A stretch of DNA of 64,000 bases from Prochilodus magdalenae. Lineage: Eukaryota > Chordata > Actinopteri > Characiformes > Prochilodontidae. Positions 1 through 13,107 of this stretch are shown here, in pieces. Where the stretch lies: positions 1,295,501 to 1,359,500 of the forward strand of contig JAMWET010001300.1 of NCBI GenBank assembly GCA_024036415.1, read 5' to 3'. Position 1 is the first letter of the stretch; each line of letters opens with the position of its first letter. The notes under the pieces are model-generated. The model saw nothing but the letters and a program-made list of their open reading frames with translations, had not been told where the DNA came from and made no database searches. A program made the translations under genes and the position numbers.

Positions 1-2260
1 TCCTGTTTTTTTCTTTTTCTTTGGAATTACATCATACTTTTCATTGAGCGCTCATGTCAACACCTGGCTGCTCATGCACATGGTATACATTAAACCCTCT
101 GGAATAAGCTGAGTGTACCCATCTGCAGTTTAAAGCCAACATTGGTCATTTTTGGTACTGACACACTTGCATATAAATGCCCATAACTGAAGACCAATCT
201 TGAAGAATGCAAAAAGATTTCTTTCCACTCCTCAAAATAATGAAGGTATAAAAACCACTGGCAGGACATACAAAAGCAAGAATCATAACTGTCCATTCTG
301 TCCCTCTTCTCATATTGGCCAATCGTAAGGGTAGAATGTTTCTAAAGAGGTAGATGAGGTGTGTAAACATTGTTAAAATTCGTTGTTAAAGTGCCATTAA
401 CTCCCTATTCTATTTAGTACATATATGGAGAGTAAGCTGCGAAGAACACAAACTGCTTTAAATAGGTGAAACCTGTTCATTTACATATATACACTTACCA
501 TTCCCCTGTTTAACCCACCCATTCACACTGAGGATATAGGAAAGCTTTCCGCCCAAACTGCTTTTTAAACAAAGCACAAGACAGACTTTAATTGGGGTTG
601 TTTACATATATCAGGCTAAAGGAAGGAGAAAGAAATGCAGTCTAGGTTGGAAAGAGCACAGAGGTTGGGAAAGGGCCACCTAAGAATGAAATATTATGTT
701 CACAAACTTAAAATGCAATGCAAAGTGTAGAATATGGGACCTTTAACCCAAAAGAACTTAACTTTGAACTGTTCTCCCGAGTTTATAAATATGTATATGT
801 ATATAACTCTTGTTTATTAAGTTTGTGAACCAAAAAGCTTAAATTTGATTCTTAAATGGCCATCTTTTTTTCTTTTTTTTGTATAATAAATATATTGTCA
901 GGTTACTAACTATTGATCCTAGCATTAAGAGGACACATTGACCATTGCCCTTCAGTCGTAGAGCTGTAGTTGTACAGCAACTTCTCTGTTGTCCTAAAGT
1001 TACCTTGGAGGTTTCCTTGATTAGTGAAGCGTTGAGGTAGTTAAGAGGAGATCAAGAGCCCAGACTGGTAGGAGTCCTTAAACAAGTCAAACAATATGCT
1101 CAGTGCAAGAGCATTTTAAAAATCCATTAGGCTGCAACAGAGTGCTCCTCCCAACAACCTTCCTCCTCATATAAGAGCCTACAAGGCCAATATTTCAACA
1201 GCCTCGCCCTCCCACCAAACACTCATCACAGATCCCCTGATAGAAAGCCAGACTTCCCAGAAGACCAGCTCCACACATCAATGTTCAGTCTAATTCTGTA
1301 GCTGGTATTCAACTTTTGATGAGAACCCCAATACAGTTCTGTTGTTCATATCTGGGGGTTCTCATCCTTTCAGGTTTCTTTATGGCCAACATGCATCACT
1401 CTAGGTTGGAAAACAACATGTCTGGATCACAAAACTCCCACAATGACTGATTTGTCCCAGATGGATTCAGTCCAAAACAAGCGCAGCATTCCCCTGGAGA
1501 CCAGCAAATTTGACTCATTCATCACCCGGGTCCAAGACACTACAGGGGTAAAATGCCAGAAATGTGGTCAGGATGCATTCTGGCCCAGGACAGACAGATA
1601 AATTGAACCAAGCCCCTCAGATTTAAAGTCTGACTAATAAAATCTTTGTCTTGTTTTCACTGATTGAGGTAATGTACTCCCCACTGCTGCCTCTCTCTTC
1701 AGCGGTATTAAAAGAACATTGTAATATCTTTGATTTGAATCTATATTTGATCTATCACACAGCTACCCCAGAAAGTTATATCAACGCATTTCCATGTACA
1801 TTAGTAGAAGCGAGTTTTCTCATAGCAACTCATAGCAAAACTCGCTGGCTCCAAGTTTCCTACAGTAGACTGCAGTACTGTAAACCAATTACTGGTGCAT
1901 AGACAGATGATCATCTTTGGTAATTTGGTCATTTTGGTACCTTCCATAAAAGATTTCATATATATCAAACCAAACTATTTAAACAGGAACGTGTTAAAAT
2001 GAAGACATAGACACAGAGATGAGAGGGATTTTATGATTTTTGAGAAATATGTACAGTTCATTTGAGTTTTGAGTGAGTTCATTTATAAAGAATCTGTCAT
2101 CCATGCCCCTATATCCAAAAAAATATGTAGCTTATTGTTTAATAATACTTTCATATTTAGGTTTGTTCCAAAATACTGTAAACTGTAAATAAAATATCAG
2201 TTTACATTTGGGTGTCTAAGTTATAGATTTTCAATCTACACTTTTTTTTTACTGAATAAC

Positions 2261-2296
<36 letters not shown>
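2261..2296. repeat. (ATT)n microsatellite
   Basis: Twelve uninterrupted copies of a trinucleotide, preceded by a short poly(T). Confidence 0.95.
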
Positions 2297-2479
2297 GGCA
2301 AGGGACCCCAAACATATGAGCAGTAATGTAAATGCGAGATATTAGAAGAGATATTAGATTTATTATTTTATTATTTACACTATTTATTTATACTCCCGAC
2401 AGATTTAAATGTCAGCCGCAGGTCGCCCCTGAAGTCACATCACATTATATTAAAAAGGCAGCTGGTGTGTTTCAAATCG

Positions 2480-2660
2480 CTATCATCTGAGCAGTTTCTT
2501 TAGACTTCTGTAGGTTTCGCTGCAACGCGTCTCTGTAGACCTCTGAGTTCATGATCCCATCAATGAAAAAGCAGCCCCAGACTTTGAGGTTTCCTCTTTG
2601 ATGTTACCTCTTATAGTACTCTTAGTGCAGTTTGGATGGAATCCTTCTCGGGGTTTTCTC
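2480..2660 (-). mobile_element. possible Tc1-like fragment
   Basis: The phrases ctctgagttcatgatcccatcaatga and gcagccccagac resemble the reverse strand of a common fish Tc1-like transposase region. Heavily decayed; similarity is from memory. Confidence 0.3.
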
Positions 2661-3439
2661 TACACCATCAGTGTGAAGTGTTTTACTCGTAAACAGATAT
2701 GATTTTATTAAACATGAGAGAACAAATACCAATCGTTACATAGCTGCCCAAATACTGTCTGAAAAGTTTTTGGGATCATTGTACATTCCATGTGCTCAAA
2801 GTTGAAACCTAATTTGCAGTTCCGGAAGACCAGGAGATCGGAACTGTGTACAAAAGAAACCTTCCCTTCACAAACACCAGCCATAGAACGCGCTGTATGT
2901 GGAGTTATTTTAACTAACATAATAAGACGCTAAGCCAATTTCTTCAGACCTCATGTAAGCCGAGCCTTCACAACACTGCAGGCCCAGGATGTCTATAACA
3001 TGGAGAGGATTAAGTGCGGGCTCCATGGGTTGCTCTCGAAAAAGGGCCAAATTCCTTACTGTGCTTGGGGCAGATTAGCCCTGGGACCTTTTCCCATCCC
3101 CATGGTCCTCTCTGACAACATGTTACTTATCCTAGATCAATCCAGGGGCGCTCTGTAGAATAAACATCACTCCCTAAAACCCCCTCAGTGGCCGGTATCC
3201 TAAAAAATAGCCTGGAAAAGGATCTAATTTTATTGCAGACCGCCATAGAGATTTATCTCTCCTAAAAATATGATGAATGACAAAGAATGTAAGTTATCTT
3301 AAAGCACAGATCTTATCTGGTTAAACGTTTGATCAGGGCTTTGCTTGAAGGTGGGAGAGCCTCCTGATAATAAAAGCTCTAAGGTTTGTTCTACACACAA
3401 AAGCACAAAGGTCTGAGCTGACATTTGCTGATGTTGTTG

Positions 3440-4015
3440 CAAAAAAGCGCATCTCTGAATTAGATGGAAAGGAAAACTGTTCTGAACTTTAATGCATATA
3501 TTTAAAGTAATTTAATTAAAGTCAAATCTGGATCATTTCTATAGATTCATTCAGGATGCAATAAAAGGTTTTAATCCAGTAAAAAGAGAAAACAGTTTGG
3601 AAGGTAATAAAGCACCATAGGCCTCAAAAAAAGGTGTGTGTTGGGGGCAAGGGGGTGCCATCTTTCTAGGGTTCTGGAAGAAAAGGGTTGTACAAAGAAT
3701 CATGAACAGTCAAAGATACCTGTGCATAATTAAAGGTGTTCTTTGCAATGGGAAAATATTCTTCAGATTAATAGGAATTGCACGGTAGATGGTTCTACAT
3801 ATAGTAGAACCTTTTTGAAAAGGGTTCCATACAGCAGCGAAAAAGGGTTCTTCTACAGTTACAATGCCAACCATGTAAAAACAGAATAAGTCTTTTTGGT
3901 GCTATATGAACCTGTTTCATATCTACAGCAAATCTAAAGCTTTTCATTATGAAAGCGGTTTTCCATATAGAACCGGTTTGTTTACCGAGGAACCCTTAAA
4001 GAACCATCCTTTTTA
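3440..4015. repeat. AGAACC/GGTTCT-rich interspersed repeat, copy 1
   Basis: Contains agtagaacctttttgaaaag followed by ggttccatacagcag and many AGAACC/GGTTCT words. Shares several phrases in the same order with 5935-6290: ggaaaactgttctgaactt, ccagtaaaaagag and the agtagaacc phrase. Confidence 0.6.
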
Positions 4016-5934
4016 AATGTGCAGAGCATATCACTGCCATGTCTCATGTTAGTGTCGGCCTATGTATGATATATAAGGTGCCGTATTAGAAATGATCTTA
4101 TCTCATGGCCTTATAATTAGACTATGATGTACAAATATGTTCCCATCTGTCTGAGGCGTTTTCGGAAGCATTGTAGTGAAGTGCAGTAGACTATACAATG
4201 CCCCAGGTCTTTCCCACTACATTCCCAACACTCCACTTGATCACACAACACGATCTCACAGTTGCAAAACCGCAAACATTGTTCTTAAGGGCAAGATTCA
4301 ACACGTAAAGACCTCGTCTATGATTACACCATTCACCTCATTTAAAGTGTGCACAGTAAGGTTTGAAGCAAGTTCAGCAGCTCGGTGTTGAAAGGTCTCT
4401 GTCTGAGACTATAAATGCAATAGTAGTAGAAGTCAACTTAGGGTTAGTTAAGTTCCCTGGTGATCCTTTTGAAAGGCAAAACTGTGCAGGGTGCTCGGGA
4501 GAAAACCTGAAGACTGGAAACTGAAAGAATGAAAGTGAAAGCTTTGAAAGAATCTGACTAATTGCCTGATAAAAAGGATCTAATAGAAGTGTTAATATAT
4601 CAATAAATCTATATATTACTAAATTACTGTATAGTGTTTACTGTTATTACTGTATTATTACTGTATAATGCTGTGTAAGAGGCCTGTATTCCTGCCGTAT
4701 TACTATAGACGAGAGCATCAAATAGATTAAAAGTATGACTGCTTTGTATAAAGACTGCACCATTACCCATTTCAAAAAACAAGCATCAAACCACATGGCC
4801 ATATACCATGCTCAATTAAAGGCAATGAACTATGATTGGATATACTCTTTGATAAACAGAAATGTCCCACAAGATTTGGTTTCAATTACAAGTCATAGGT
4901 TTAACGCACACAGAGCATGGAATCTGAGAACATGGTTGATTTTTCAAGATACACAAATCTACATGTGGTTTTACATGCATGGTGAGCCAAATTAGTAACT
5001 GAGACTGAGGGGTTCCGGCAAAGGAAAGCCAAAGGCAGTCTGGGTGGGTGGCCCGGACCCCTCTGCACTCTCTCTGAACTGTCACATCCTAGCCTCGGAT
5101 TCTGCTCAAGCATGTGGGGGCAGAGCTTCCAAGACATTAAAATGCAGGAGGGGAACAAAATAAATAAAACGGAAAAACAAAACAATGAGTTCACGTGCAA
5201 AACGTCAAGACTAAAAACTACATCTTGTCTAAAACGTCCTTACACTGTAAAAATACAGGTTTCTAAATCATTCCTGGCTTGTTTATCCAGTTCTAAACCT
5301 TTATCTGACATCACTCACATTACTCTGAGCTTCTTTAGTGTAAAGAGGTTCTTTATACACGCTAATATTTAAATAAAGATGCTATGCCAAGTGGTTCCAT
5401 GCAACTGTGTGTTAAGTAGCTTTCAAAATGCTCCTTTAGGTAATATGTCATTCAAATAAAGCACACATTTTAAATAACTGGAGTGATAATTTTCATGGAT
5501 AACTTAACTTAACATGGTTATGTCCTACCAATGAGTAAAAAGTTAAAACACTACTGAGCATGGTAACTTGCACTTACAGCCAATAGCAATGTGCCTTGGC
5601 AGTTAACTGTGGAATAAGAGAAAGAAAAACACACGCAATGGAAGACATGCCAGAAGGAAAGACAACACAAAGATGGTGTGTGAAAAAAAAACAATATGCA
5701 AATAGATGATGCCAAGAGCCAATGGGAAAGGTGGGAACGAGTTTTACTGAACACGATCATGTTGACCAAGCCAACACTTATGAAGTAAATCTGACGATTC
5801 ACTTAACTTAATTGAACACAACTGACTTTTACTTACTGACTTAAATACATTTATTAAGTTCATTTCTAAAGCTGGTGATTCCTTTTTGATTGAAGATCTC
5901 AGGAATGCTCACAATTCAAATTCTAATGCAAAGA
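4016..5934. other. no gene recognised
   Basis: Only short accidental frames. A cacttacactgtaaaaatacag phrase near 5240 and cttaactta words at 5500-5830 hint at worn repeats. Confidence 0.55.
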
Positions 5935-6290
5935 ATCTCTGAATCAGAGAAGGAAAACTGTTCTGAACTTACTGCATATTAAAGTAAGTATATTTCATTC
6001 CAAGGAAATATCAGACCCTTTCTATTGGTCGGTTCACTATGTAATGTTTACACAGGTGTAAATGAAGTAATACATCTTTTTAAACCAGTAAAAAGATAAA
6101 GCATTTTAGAGTCCCTAAAGAAAATGGTTCTACACAGAACACTCAAATAACCCTTTGTATGGTTAAAGGGCTCTTTGCATTGTGAAAACACTGTTCAGAT
6201 GTTCAGATGAATGGGACATATACTGGAGATGTGTCTATATACAGTAGAACCTTTTTGAAAAGGGTTCCATATTGCAGTCAAAGGGGTTCC
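5935..6290. repeat. AGAACC/GGTTCT-rich interspersed repeat, copy 2
   Basis: Diverged second copy of the 3440-4015 repeat: aaggaaaactgttctgaact, accagtaaaaagataaag, acagtagaacctttttgaaa. Shorter through gaps; it ends where the Tc1 transposase fragment at 6285 begins. Confidence 0.6.
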
Positions 6291-6480
6291 GGAGCCCAGA
6301 TCTCAACATCCTTGAATGTATTTGGGATGATCTGGAGCATGGAAAGCAGAAAATATGACCAACTTCTACGACTGAACTTTGGAGGTGTGGAAAAGAATGG
6401 AAGCTGTAATCACGGAAAATGTGGGCACAGTGAAATAATTCACATTATATATATATATATAAGTTGTTCATGCTTCTGTG
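6285..6480 (+). pseudogene. Tc1-like transposase C-terminal fragment
   Basis: Reads SPDLNILECIWDDLEHGKQK from about 6294, the third-acidic-residue motif of Tc1 transposases (SPDLN-I-E--W), then after stops MEAVIT-like residues near 6395 typical of the protein's end. No other part of an element is nearby; the fragment abuts a GGTTCT-rich repeat. Confidence 0.65.
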
Positions 6481-7592
6481 TAGGTACCAATTAAAGGACA
6501 AATTTTCTGACTTTTGAATAACTTATACTTAATGACCTGTAAACATCTTTCATGTTCTCTGAGATGTTGTACAGCACAAGACACCCCATCCACTCAGAAC
6601 AATCCTACAGGGTGAAAAGGGTAAGGCTCTGGCTTATAACTGTCGCTGTGCCTTGACAGCACAGCTAACTACACCTTCAAGGAGAAAGATGATTGTGGGT
6701 CCGTTTTGGTCACACAGTGACAAAAAAATACCTTTCTTGTCAAGCGGGTACTCTCTACAGCTGGGATTGAGCAGAGACAACGGCTGGAGCCTGCACAACC
6801 GGCTTCCTTTTCTTCACAGCGCAGAGCCCTGCTTCTCATCTCACTAATGACAGGGTCCCAGGCAGCCAACTGTTTCCAAAGCAAAGATGAGTAAAGCGCG
6901 AGGGGGGCGAGGGGCAGGCAAAAGCTCCTTCTCCTCTTTCTAAACAGCCTTGGCCTCCATTTGGCAGCAGACCAGGATGGCCTTCTCCAGTGTGCAGAAG
7001 TGTTGAGGAGTCCCATGCCAAAATGGGGAGTGTATTTGTCAGATGGGGTAATGATGAATTCAAGACTAAAGAAATCTAAGTGGAGGTTATGCACTTGTCT
7101 TATTCGTAGATCGTGAGATGTGCGCTGTGGTTCAGTCTCTGATCCAGAGAAATGACTCTTTCACTCAACCACAAGTCAATCAAGATGGTGGTTGAGCTAC
7201 ACTAGTTATACGTTAAGCCTGCCAGCACTTTTATTCATTAACGTGCAACATGGAAGCTGCAGAGGTAAGCAGTGTATAGATGTCAAAGTAACACCTAGGA
7301 AGGAAAATGCTGTGGTGCTATTCATTCTACACCTTTGTAAAGAGTCTGTTTCCTTTTCCAAACTGAAAAAAAAAAATCCCATCACTTCTTCATATCCAGC
7401 ATGGAAATACATAGCATAACATTATATACACCTACATTCCTGCCTCCTATTAGATTCTAGTCCTCTATTCCTTTAAACCAGTTTACCTACTCCGAATCAT
7501 CACTCCTTTTTTAAAAACGTCCATCACATCATCCAACAACTGCGATTATTATTATTACACTGACATAAAAAGGCAGACAGACCTGTTCTTAC

Positions 7593-7690
7593 CTGAAATC
7601 CACCGGGCAGAAACCTCACTCACAAACTCAGAGTCTCTTCCTCGGTCGAAGAGCACCCTGCTGCTTCAGAATGCTCCTCCGCTTTCCACA
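7593..7690 (-). other. possible non-coding first exon of an unidentified minus-strand gene
   Basis: On the minus strand GTGGATTTCAG|gtaagaacag is an excellent donor, preceded by about 100 bp of moderately GC-rich sequence and a GA/GGGA-rich stretch (7745-7860) that could be promoter-proximal. No downstream coding exon was recognised between 1 and 7592. Weak evidence. Confidence 0.2.
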
Positions 7691-8139
7691 GCAAACAGAC
7701 TAATTGACAAGACTCCCTCTACTAGCGCCAATGGCAATCCACACCCCTCCACAGAGACAGAGGGAGGGAAGGAGGGAGGCAATGTGTGAGAGCACAGGGG
7801 AGGGATGTTGTCCCACTCCAGAGACTCCAGAGGGAGGAAGAGGAGGGGGAGGTGGGGGTACATGGAGGTACACAGATTCTCCTAAGCAAGAGAAAAAGAA
7901 ATGCAGAGGCAAACAGAAAATGGAGAGGCGCAAAACACAAAGTAAGATCAAAGGGAATGTAGAATGCTTTTAGCACGCTGTGCCGCGACTACGCCTACAC
8001 CATTAGGTAATTAAAGACTGAGGACAATGTGCGAGATCTTTCATCATATAGACGGGGAATCTGGACAAGAGATTTTAACATGTTTTAACTACTCTTCTAC
8101 ACTCTCCGTGCACACAGGCAAAGGAGAGGAAGAACTCTG

Positions 8140-8245
8140 TTTGGTTCCTTAAAGAACCTTTCAGTACACAGCCCATTAAAGAACCGAGAACCGCAGTGGG
8201 GAAACCACTGTTCTTTAGGAATTTGAAAGTGGCTCTTCTAGGGAA
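8140..8245. repeat. short AAGAACC-type repeat
   Basis: ggttccttaaagaacctttc followed by attaaagaaccgagaacc and a further gttcttt. Belongs by word content to the AGAACC repeats at 3.4-6.3 kb, but no end can be defined. Confidence 0.4.
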
Positions 8246-10778
8246 TCACTCCAGACACCAGGATTTGGTATGTTTAGTTTTACCACTGCACTTTTCTTTG
8301 AATGTGTTCTGCTCAGCAGCAGCTCCTGACGTGCAGAAATGACAAACTGCGTCTTTCTAGAAGCAGATGCAGCGGATCATTCCGTCAAATATATACATTC
8401 AGTTCAGGTGTGAGTGAAGTTAATCCTGCTCAACCCAACAGCTACGAGGCCTGATCATATTGCTAACACTAGTTTCCTGTGGTACCTGACCTTTAACCTG
8501 ACAATCACTGGCAAGAGCTTGTCTAATCTATGAGGCTGTTAATGAAATGTTCCACTTACTTTTAGTCTACGTGGAATTAAAGTTAAATATATATAAATAA
8601 ACTTCACCCAGGGAGTCAAAACTGCTGACTAACTTCATAAATACCTGGACTGAACTAACAATCAGACCACTGCTTACTGGGAAACTACCTTTGAAAGTTG
8701 CAGTGTTATGTATACCTGCTGTCTGTCATCCCCATAGTGAACTCACGTCCTTGCCTTAGGTCAGTCCGAATGTGCTTTATTATGTTTCCCGCATACATGT
8801 ATAATGGCAATAAAGCTGAACTTCAATTTAATTACAACTTGCATTTAAAGAGCATTGTGCAGCCATCAAACTCACACTAAACAACAAACTATACATTAAC
8901 TACAGGGGGAGAGTTCAGGCATCCACCCCACAATAAGAAACAAGGAATTGCACAGTCGGTGTTGCATTAGCAGCTGCTTATTTACCAGTCTAGAAACAGC
9001 ATTGCACGATTAGAGCCAACCTTCATCCCTTTACTCGCCAGGAGTGTCAGTGGAAAGCAGCACCAATGTTAACTCTAGTTTTACTGGTTTTCATGTCACT
9101 TCTTAAACATGACATCACCATTTCCTATCATGGACAGGCATAGACAGTTGTTATAATGGTCGATTGCCAAAAGCTTTAGCCATCATTGCACTTTCTTTCA
9201 TTGGCTACCTGTCCTTAACATATCTAACTGGGACGTTCAAACGAATAAAAGAGCAGTAAGATGATACTTCCTCATCCTCTCATGTTGAACTGAAGATGAC
9301 GTAACTGTGACTCACTAATGCCCTTTGAGGTGGTATCATGAGACAGGATGGACCGGAGCTAGCTGGTTAGCATGCTAACTTGAGTATATATCTCTGTACC
9401 AAGATGCAGAGAGCTTTACTCTCTAACCAACTGGAAAGTACAGGGAAACCCTGTAGTGCTTTCTTTGCTACATAGTTAGACAATCACATCATTTTACAGA
9501 GCAGTGACTCTGGCTTTTTACAAGACACATTATTACAGTTATACTGGTTAAAATAATGAACATCTGATGCTGTTTGAAAAGAACAAGAGGTAGAACTTAA
9601 TCTTAATTCATCAGTTTCATGTTATATAATATATATAACATGATATAATATAATATACCTGATAGATTGTTGAGTTCAGTATATTCATGAACAAATTTGT
9701 GCGACCAGCTGTTGCATTTAAATAACATACATGAACAGTCATAAATTATATGAATTATTATCCATTCTTATTAATTTGGTTACTTTGAAATGTTCACAGT
9801 AATGTATGCTGTAATGCTATAACTCCACTTTGGCACAGGAAAGAGTATTTATATCACTGTAATGCACCACTTTGTCCTAAGTTATATGAACACAGTCGCA
9901 TGGTGTCCTGAAAATAGACTATATGTACTTAAATAAGCTCAGTGTGAAAAGAATGACCACTGACCTTCCACTTTCTTGAATAAATCTGGCTCACTAGTGG
10001 CGATCTCAACAGAGCACAGCTGCCTCCAAACTAATAGCAATTAGCTGCATAAAGAAAAGTCCCTCTGCCCTGCATCTCTAGCTCCGACTCATTCCTCCTC
10101 ACCAACAGGGAGTGAGTCCACATGTACATACGGCCTATTATCTGCAGTGCTCTCTCTCCCCGGGGCCTGTTGGCACATGACAGTGTTTTAAGAAGTAAGT
10201 GGATCCAGGTTCGCCCTCCTCACACTGACTTACTGCGGGAGGTTAATGTGTGTTCAGTGGTGGCACAACAATAGTTTTTACTGCTATGAGTAATGAGTTA
10301 TGACTGTGAGAATGATCAGAATAGATGAACCGGAATGTCAGGCGAGTGAAAAGTACTTTTCTAGAAATAATGTACAAACCCTTTTGGCTGAAAGGATTTA
10401 TGAGGTACGTAAAGAAAAGACAGATATTAGAGAACAAGTTAAAATGCCACCGCTCGGCTGATCTACTGCCAAGTGGGTTTCCATGACTCTACTGTTTTGA
10501 ATACTGAGGTACGACTAATCCATCGCTTGGCTGTGGATGTAAGGCTGATTAATAAACGCTTGTGTGAAAAGTAAAGCCTCAGCAGTTTGGCCAGGCCGCT
10601 CTTTTAACCAATCTTTTGATGTAGAAATAACACACTTAGGAAGAGTATCACTTGTAAAACACTGTGTACAACTTTGGCTTAAAATACGCCTATCAAAGGA
10701 CACGCCTACTAGCTTCTCTAACTAGAGTAGTTACAAGAACTAACTGTACAAATTCAAAATAATTTGTTTATTCCTTCA
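8246..10778. other. no gene recognised; possible conserved non-coding DNA
   Basis: No exon seen. Bases 9960-10240 are balanced in composition and free of evident repeats, which would fit a regulatory element, but this cannot be tested without other genomes. Confidence 0.5.
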
Positions 10779-10956
10779 CACTGTAAAAGTGCATCCTAAA
10801 AAATGACTTTACATTTGTTACCAGCAACTAAATAAGTTTTACTCAACTGAAAGAATCATTTGTTCACAGTTCCTTTTGTAGCTTGAATAATCCTAACTTA
10901 TTTCCTTGTACCAATCAGGGATTTTAGGCTGAACCAATGAACCCCTTTTTACAGTG
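10779..10956. repeat. MITE-like element with CACTGTAAAA ends
   Basis: CACTGTAAAAGTGC at the left and ccctttttacagtg at the right frame 178 bp containing taagttttactcaactga, typical of a short fish MITE family. No coding. Confidence 0.5.
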
Positions 10957-12264
10957 CCGCTTTCTTTCACATCCTCAGAACATCAGTGCTTTTGGAAGAA
11001 AGCTGAGGCGTGAGCATATAACCATTACTCCTGTGTTAGCCATGCAGCAGGTGGAGACACTCTTCTTAAAAGAGAGGCTTGTCAACAGGGCTGTTAAAAG
11101 ATGAGGTTTCCTCCATTAGGCTCCTGTTTGGATGGGAGAAGATAAATGAGCCATTGATCACATACGACACGGCACTAACTGACACTGGCTCAGAACAGAG
11201 CAAAGCTGAATAGAGCAGAGGCGAGTGGAGCTGAACGGAAAGTGTGACTCACTGCAAAGAAGTGCTGTATATCGTTGCTGTCAGAAAAAAATCACTGCCA
11301 AAAAACCTATTGTGTGTAAATTTCGTGATGAATGGACCAGAGAACAGGCCAAACCGATGCAGAGAAAGGTCTGAGTAGACTGACCTGCATTAGTAGTAAA
11401 GTGTTTTCCCTTTCACCTGTAAAGATATCATTTTAGAGATGCAAGGTTTTGTTCCAACAGCAGCAACATGGATATGAAATAGATAGAAAGTACTACGTAC
11501 TGTACACACTATTAAAACTGTACAGGTGTCATGTAATACTGGGTAGATTTATTTTTATTTGTTATATTTTAAGACTTTTAGCATTATTATTATTTTTGGC
11601 AAGGTTATATTTTTGATCTTGTTATAAAATACAAAGAGAACAGGAAAAAAGGACTAAATACAAACATTAATATCAGTTGTAAGAAATACAGGTACAGCAC
11701 TCTGAGCAGTTGGCTACGGCGGCCAAACTGTTGAATACATCTATGTTCTCAATGAGTTTTCAGCTGCTCAGTGTCTCCCCCTACAGTACCTTGTGGTACC
11801 ACACCAAAAAAGGTTTCCCACCTTCACTATACACACCATCTGTACTCTAATCAAGTACTCTTTCAAGAGGCCTGAGGTTTTGGTAGGTCCAGAAAAGCTA
11901 AAAGCTCAGTCTGTCTAAGGGGAACAGAAATAAATTAGACAGTCGAGACTTTTTAATTACCCTGTTAAAGCACAGCAAATGTTATCTGCATCAAATAAAC
12001 CAAATGATACATTAAAAATGAAGGCCTGAGTGGAAACAAGTGTATACTTTTTTAACCTCAGATCAAAAAAATTCTGCTATTGGTAAAAGTTTGACATCAT
12101 GACTATAGTAAACCCCCGTTTGGGGCTATATGAAACCATATACAGCACCTATGTAGTGACTTCTGTTGCTAGTTAGTGCTAGTTAGACTATTAAGTACAG
12201 GTTATGTTAAGATTACTATTAAGACTGTTAACACAGCAGAACCATATATCAATTATCTGTAATT
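10957..12264. other. no gene recognised
   Basis: Repeat-poor sequence at 10970-11350, then AT-rich. No splice-bounded open frame with recognisable protein. Confidence 0.5.
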
Positions 12265-12620
12265 AAATAGTCAGGACCCCTACAGGACCATCACAGAGTG
12301 GGTATTATGTGGGTGGTGTATCATTCTCAACACTGCAGTGACACAATTCTCAGTCCAGGAGTGACATTTAGGTGTTTAAACACCCCAGCACCACTGCTGT
12401 GTCTGATCCACTCACACCAGCACAACACACACTAACACACCACCACCACCAGTGGTGGCTCTGACCACTGAAAAAAAGGTGATGGGGATAACACTATACA
12501 GAGAAACAGATGAACTACAGTCTGTAATTGTAAAGGTGCAGCTATGTGTTAAGTGGAGCTGATAAAATGGGTAAAGGGTGTAGATACATTGAGGTGGGTT
12601 CATGCTATGACTGTTCTGTG
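12265..12620. repeat. interspersed fish repeat (ACACTGCAGTGACAC family)
   Basis: Blocks attctcaacactgcagtgac, gtgtctgatccactcacacc, agcacaacacacactaacac, gagaaacagatgaactacag and taagtggagctgataaaatgg occur in this order in a high-copy repeat I know from otophysan genomes. Includes a short (CAC)n. No coding capacity. Confidence 0.6.
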
Positions 12621-13107
12621 TATATAAATATAATATAAAACTATTTATTTTACAGTGAAAACATTGGATTTCGTAGTAAACCAGGTACTACTAAAAATGA
12701 CTCTGCCCAACTAAACCATCTCACTCACCTTCTGTCAATACACCCTGCATAGTTTAATGCTAAACTAAAGGGAGAAGATAGCGGGATGATGCTCACTCTC
12801 TCCTCACTGTACATTTACTATTTATGAATTATACTAATTATGAATTAGCATTTATGTATTAGCATTATCTTCTCAATTTAAATGGCAGGCAATATGCCAA
12901 ATGAAGCTATTTCACCATGAAAGATGTTTCACAAGAAGATTCTGCTAAAGTCTTGTTTAACATTTTGGTTAAGTGCATTTCAATATAACGTCAGACTGTA
13001 TCATTTAGCTTAATGACCTGCCTATCCTACTGGGACAAAACAGCTTGACTGGTCACCAGCAAAACCAACATATGTTGTGTTTTGGATGCTGCTGTGCTGG
13101 TTAGCAG

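Larger units (their letters stand above)
1..3439. other. no gene recognised
   Basis: AT-rich sequence with scattered stops in all frames. Apart from the (ATT)n tract and a possible Tc1 fragment at 2480-2660, I see no exon with splice signals or family motif. Bases 2950-3240 are more GC-rich than the surroundings without an open frame. Confidence 0.6.

Noticed and set aside
6669..7094. Minus-strand 141-codon open frame
   Set aside because: No recognisable domain, arginine/leucine-rich low-complexity look, and overlapping open frames on the other strand; no splice context makes it part of a gene.
7704..7976. Overlapping open frames on both strands in a GA-rich tract
   Set aside because: Low-complexity purine/pyrimidine sequence gives few stops; no protein similarity.
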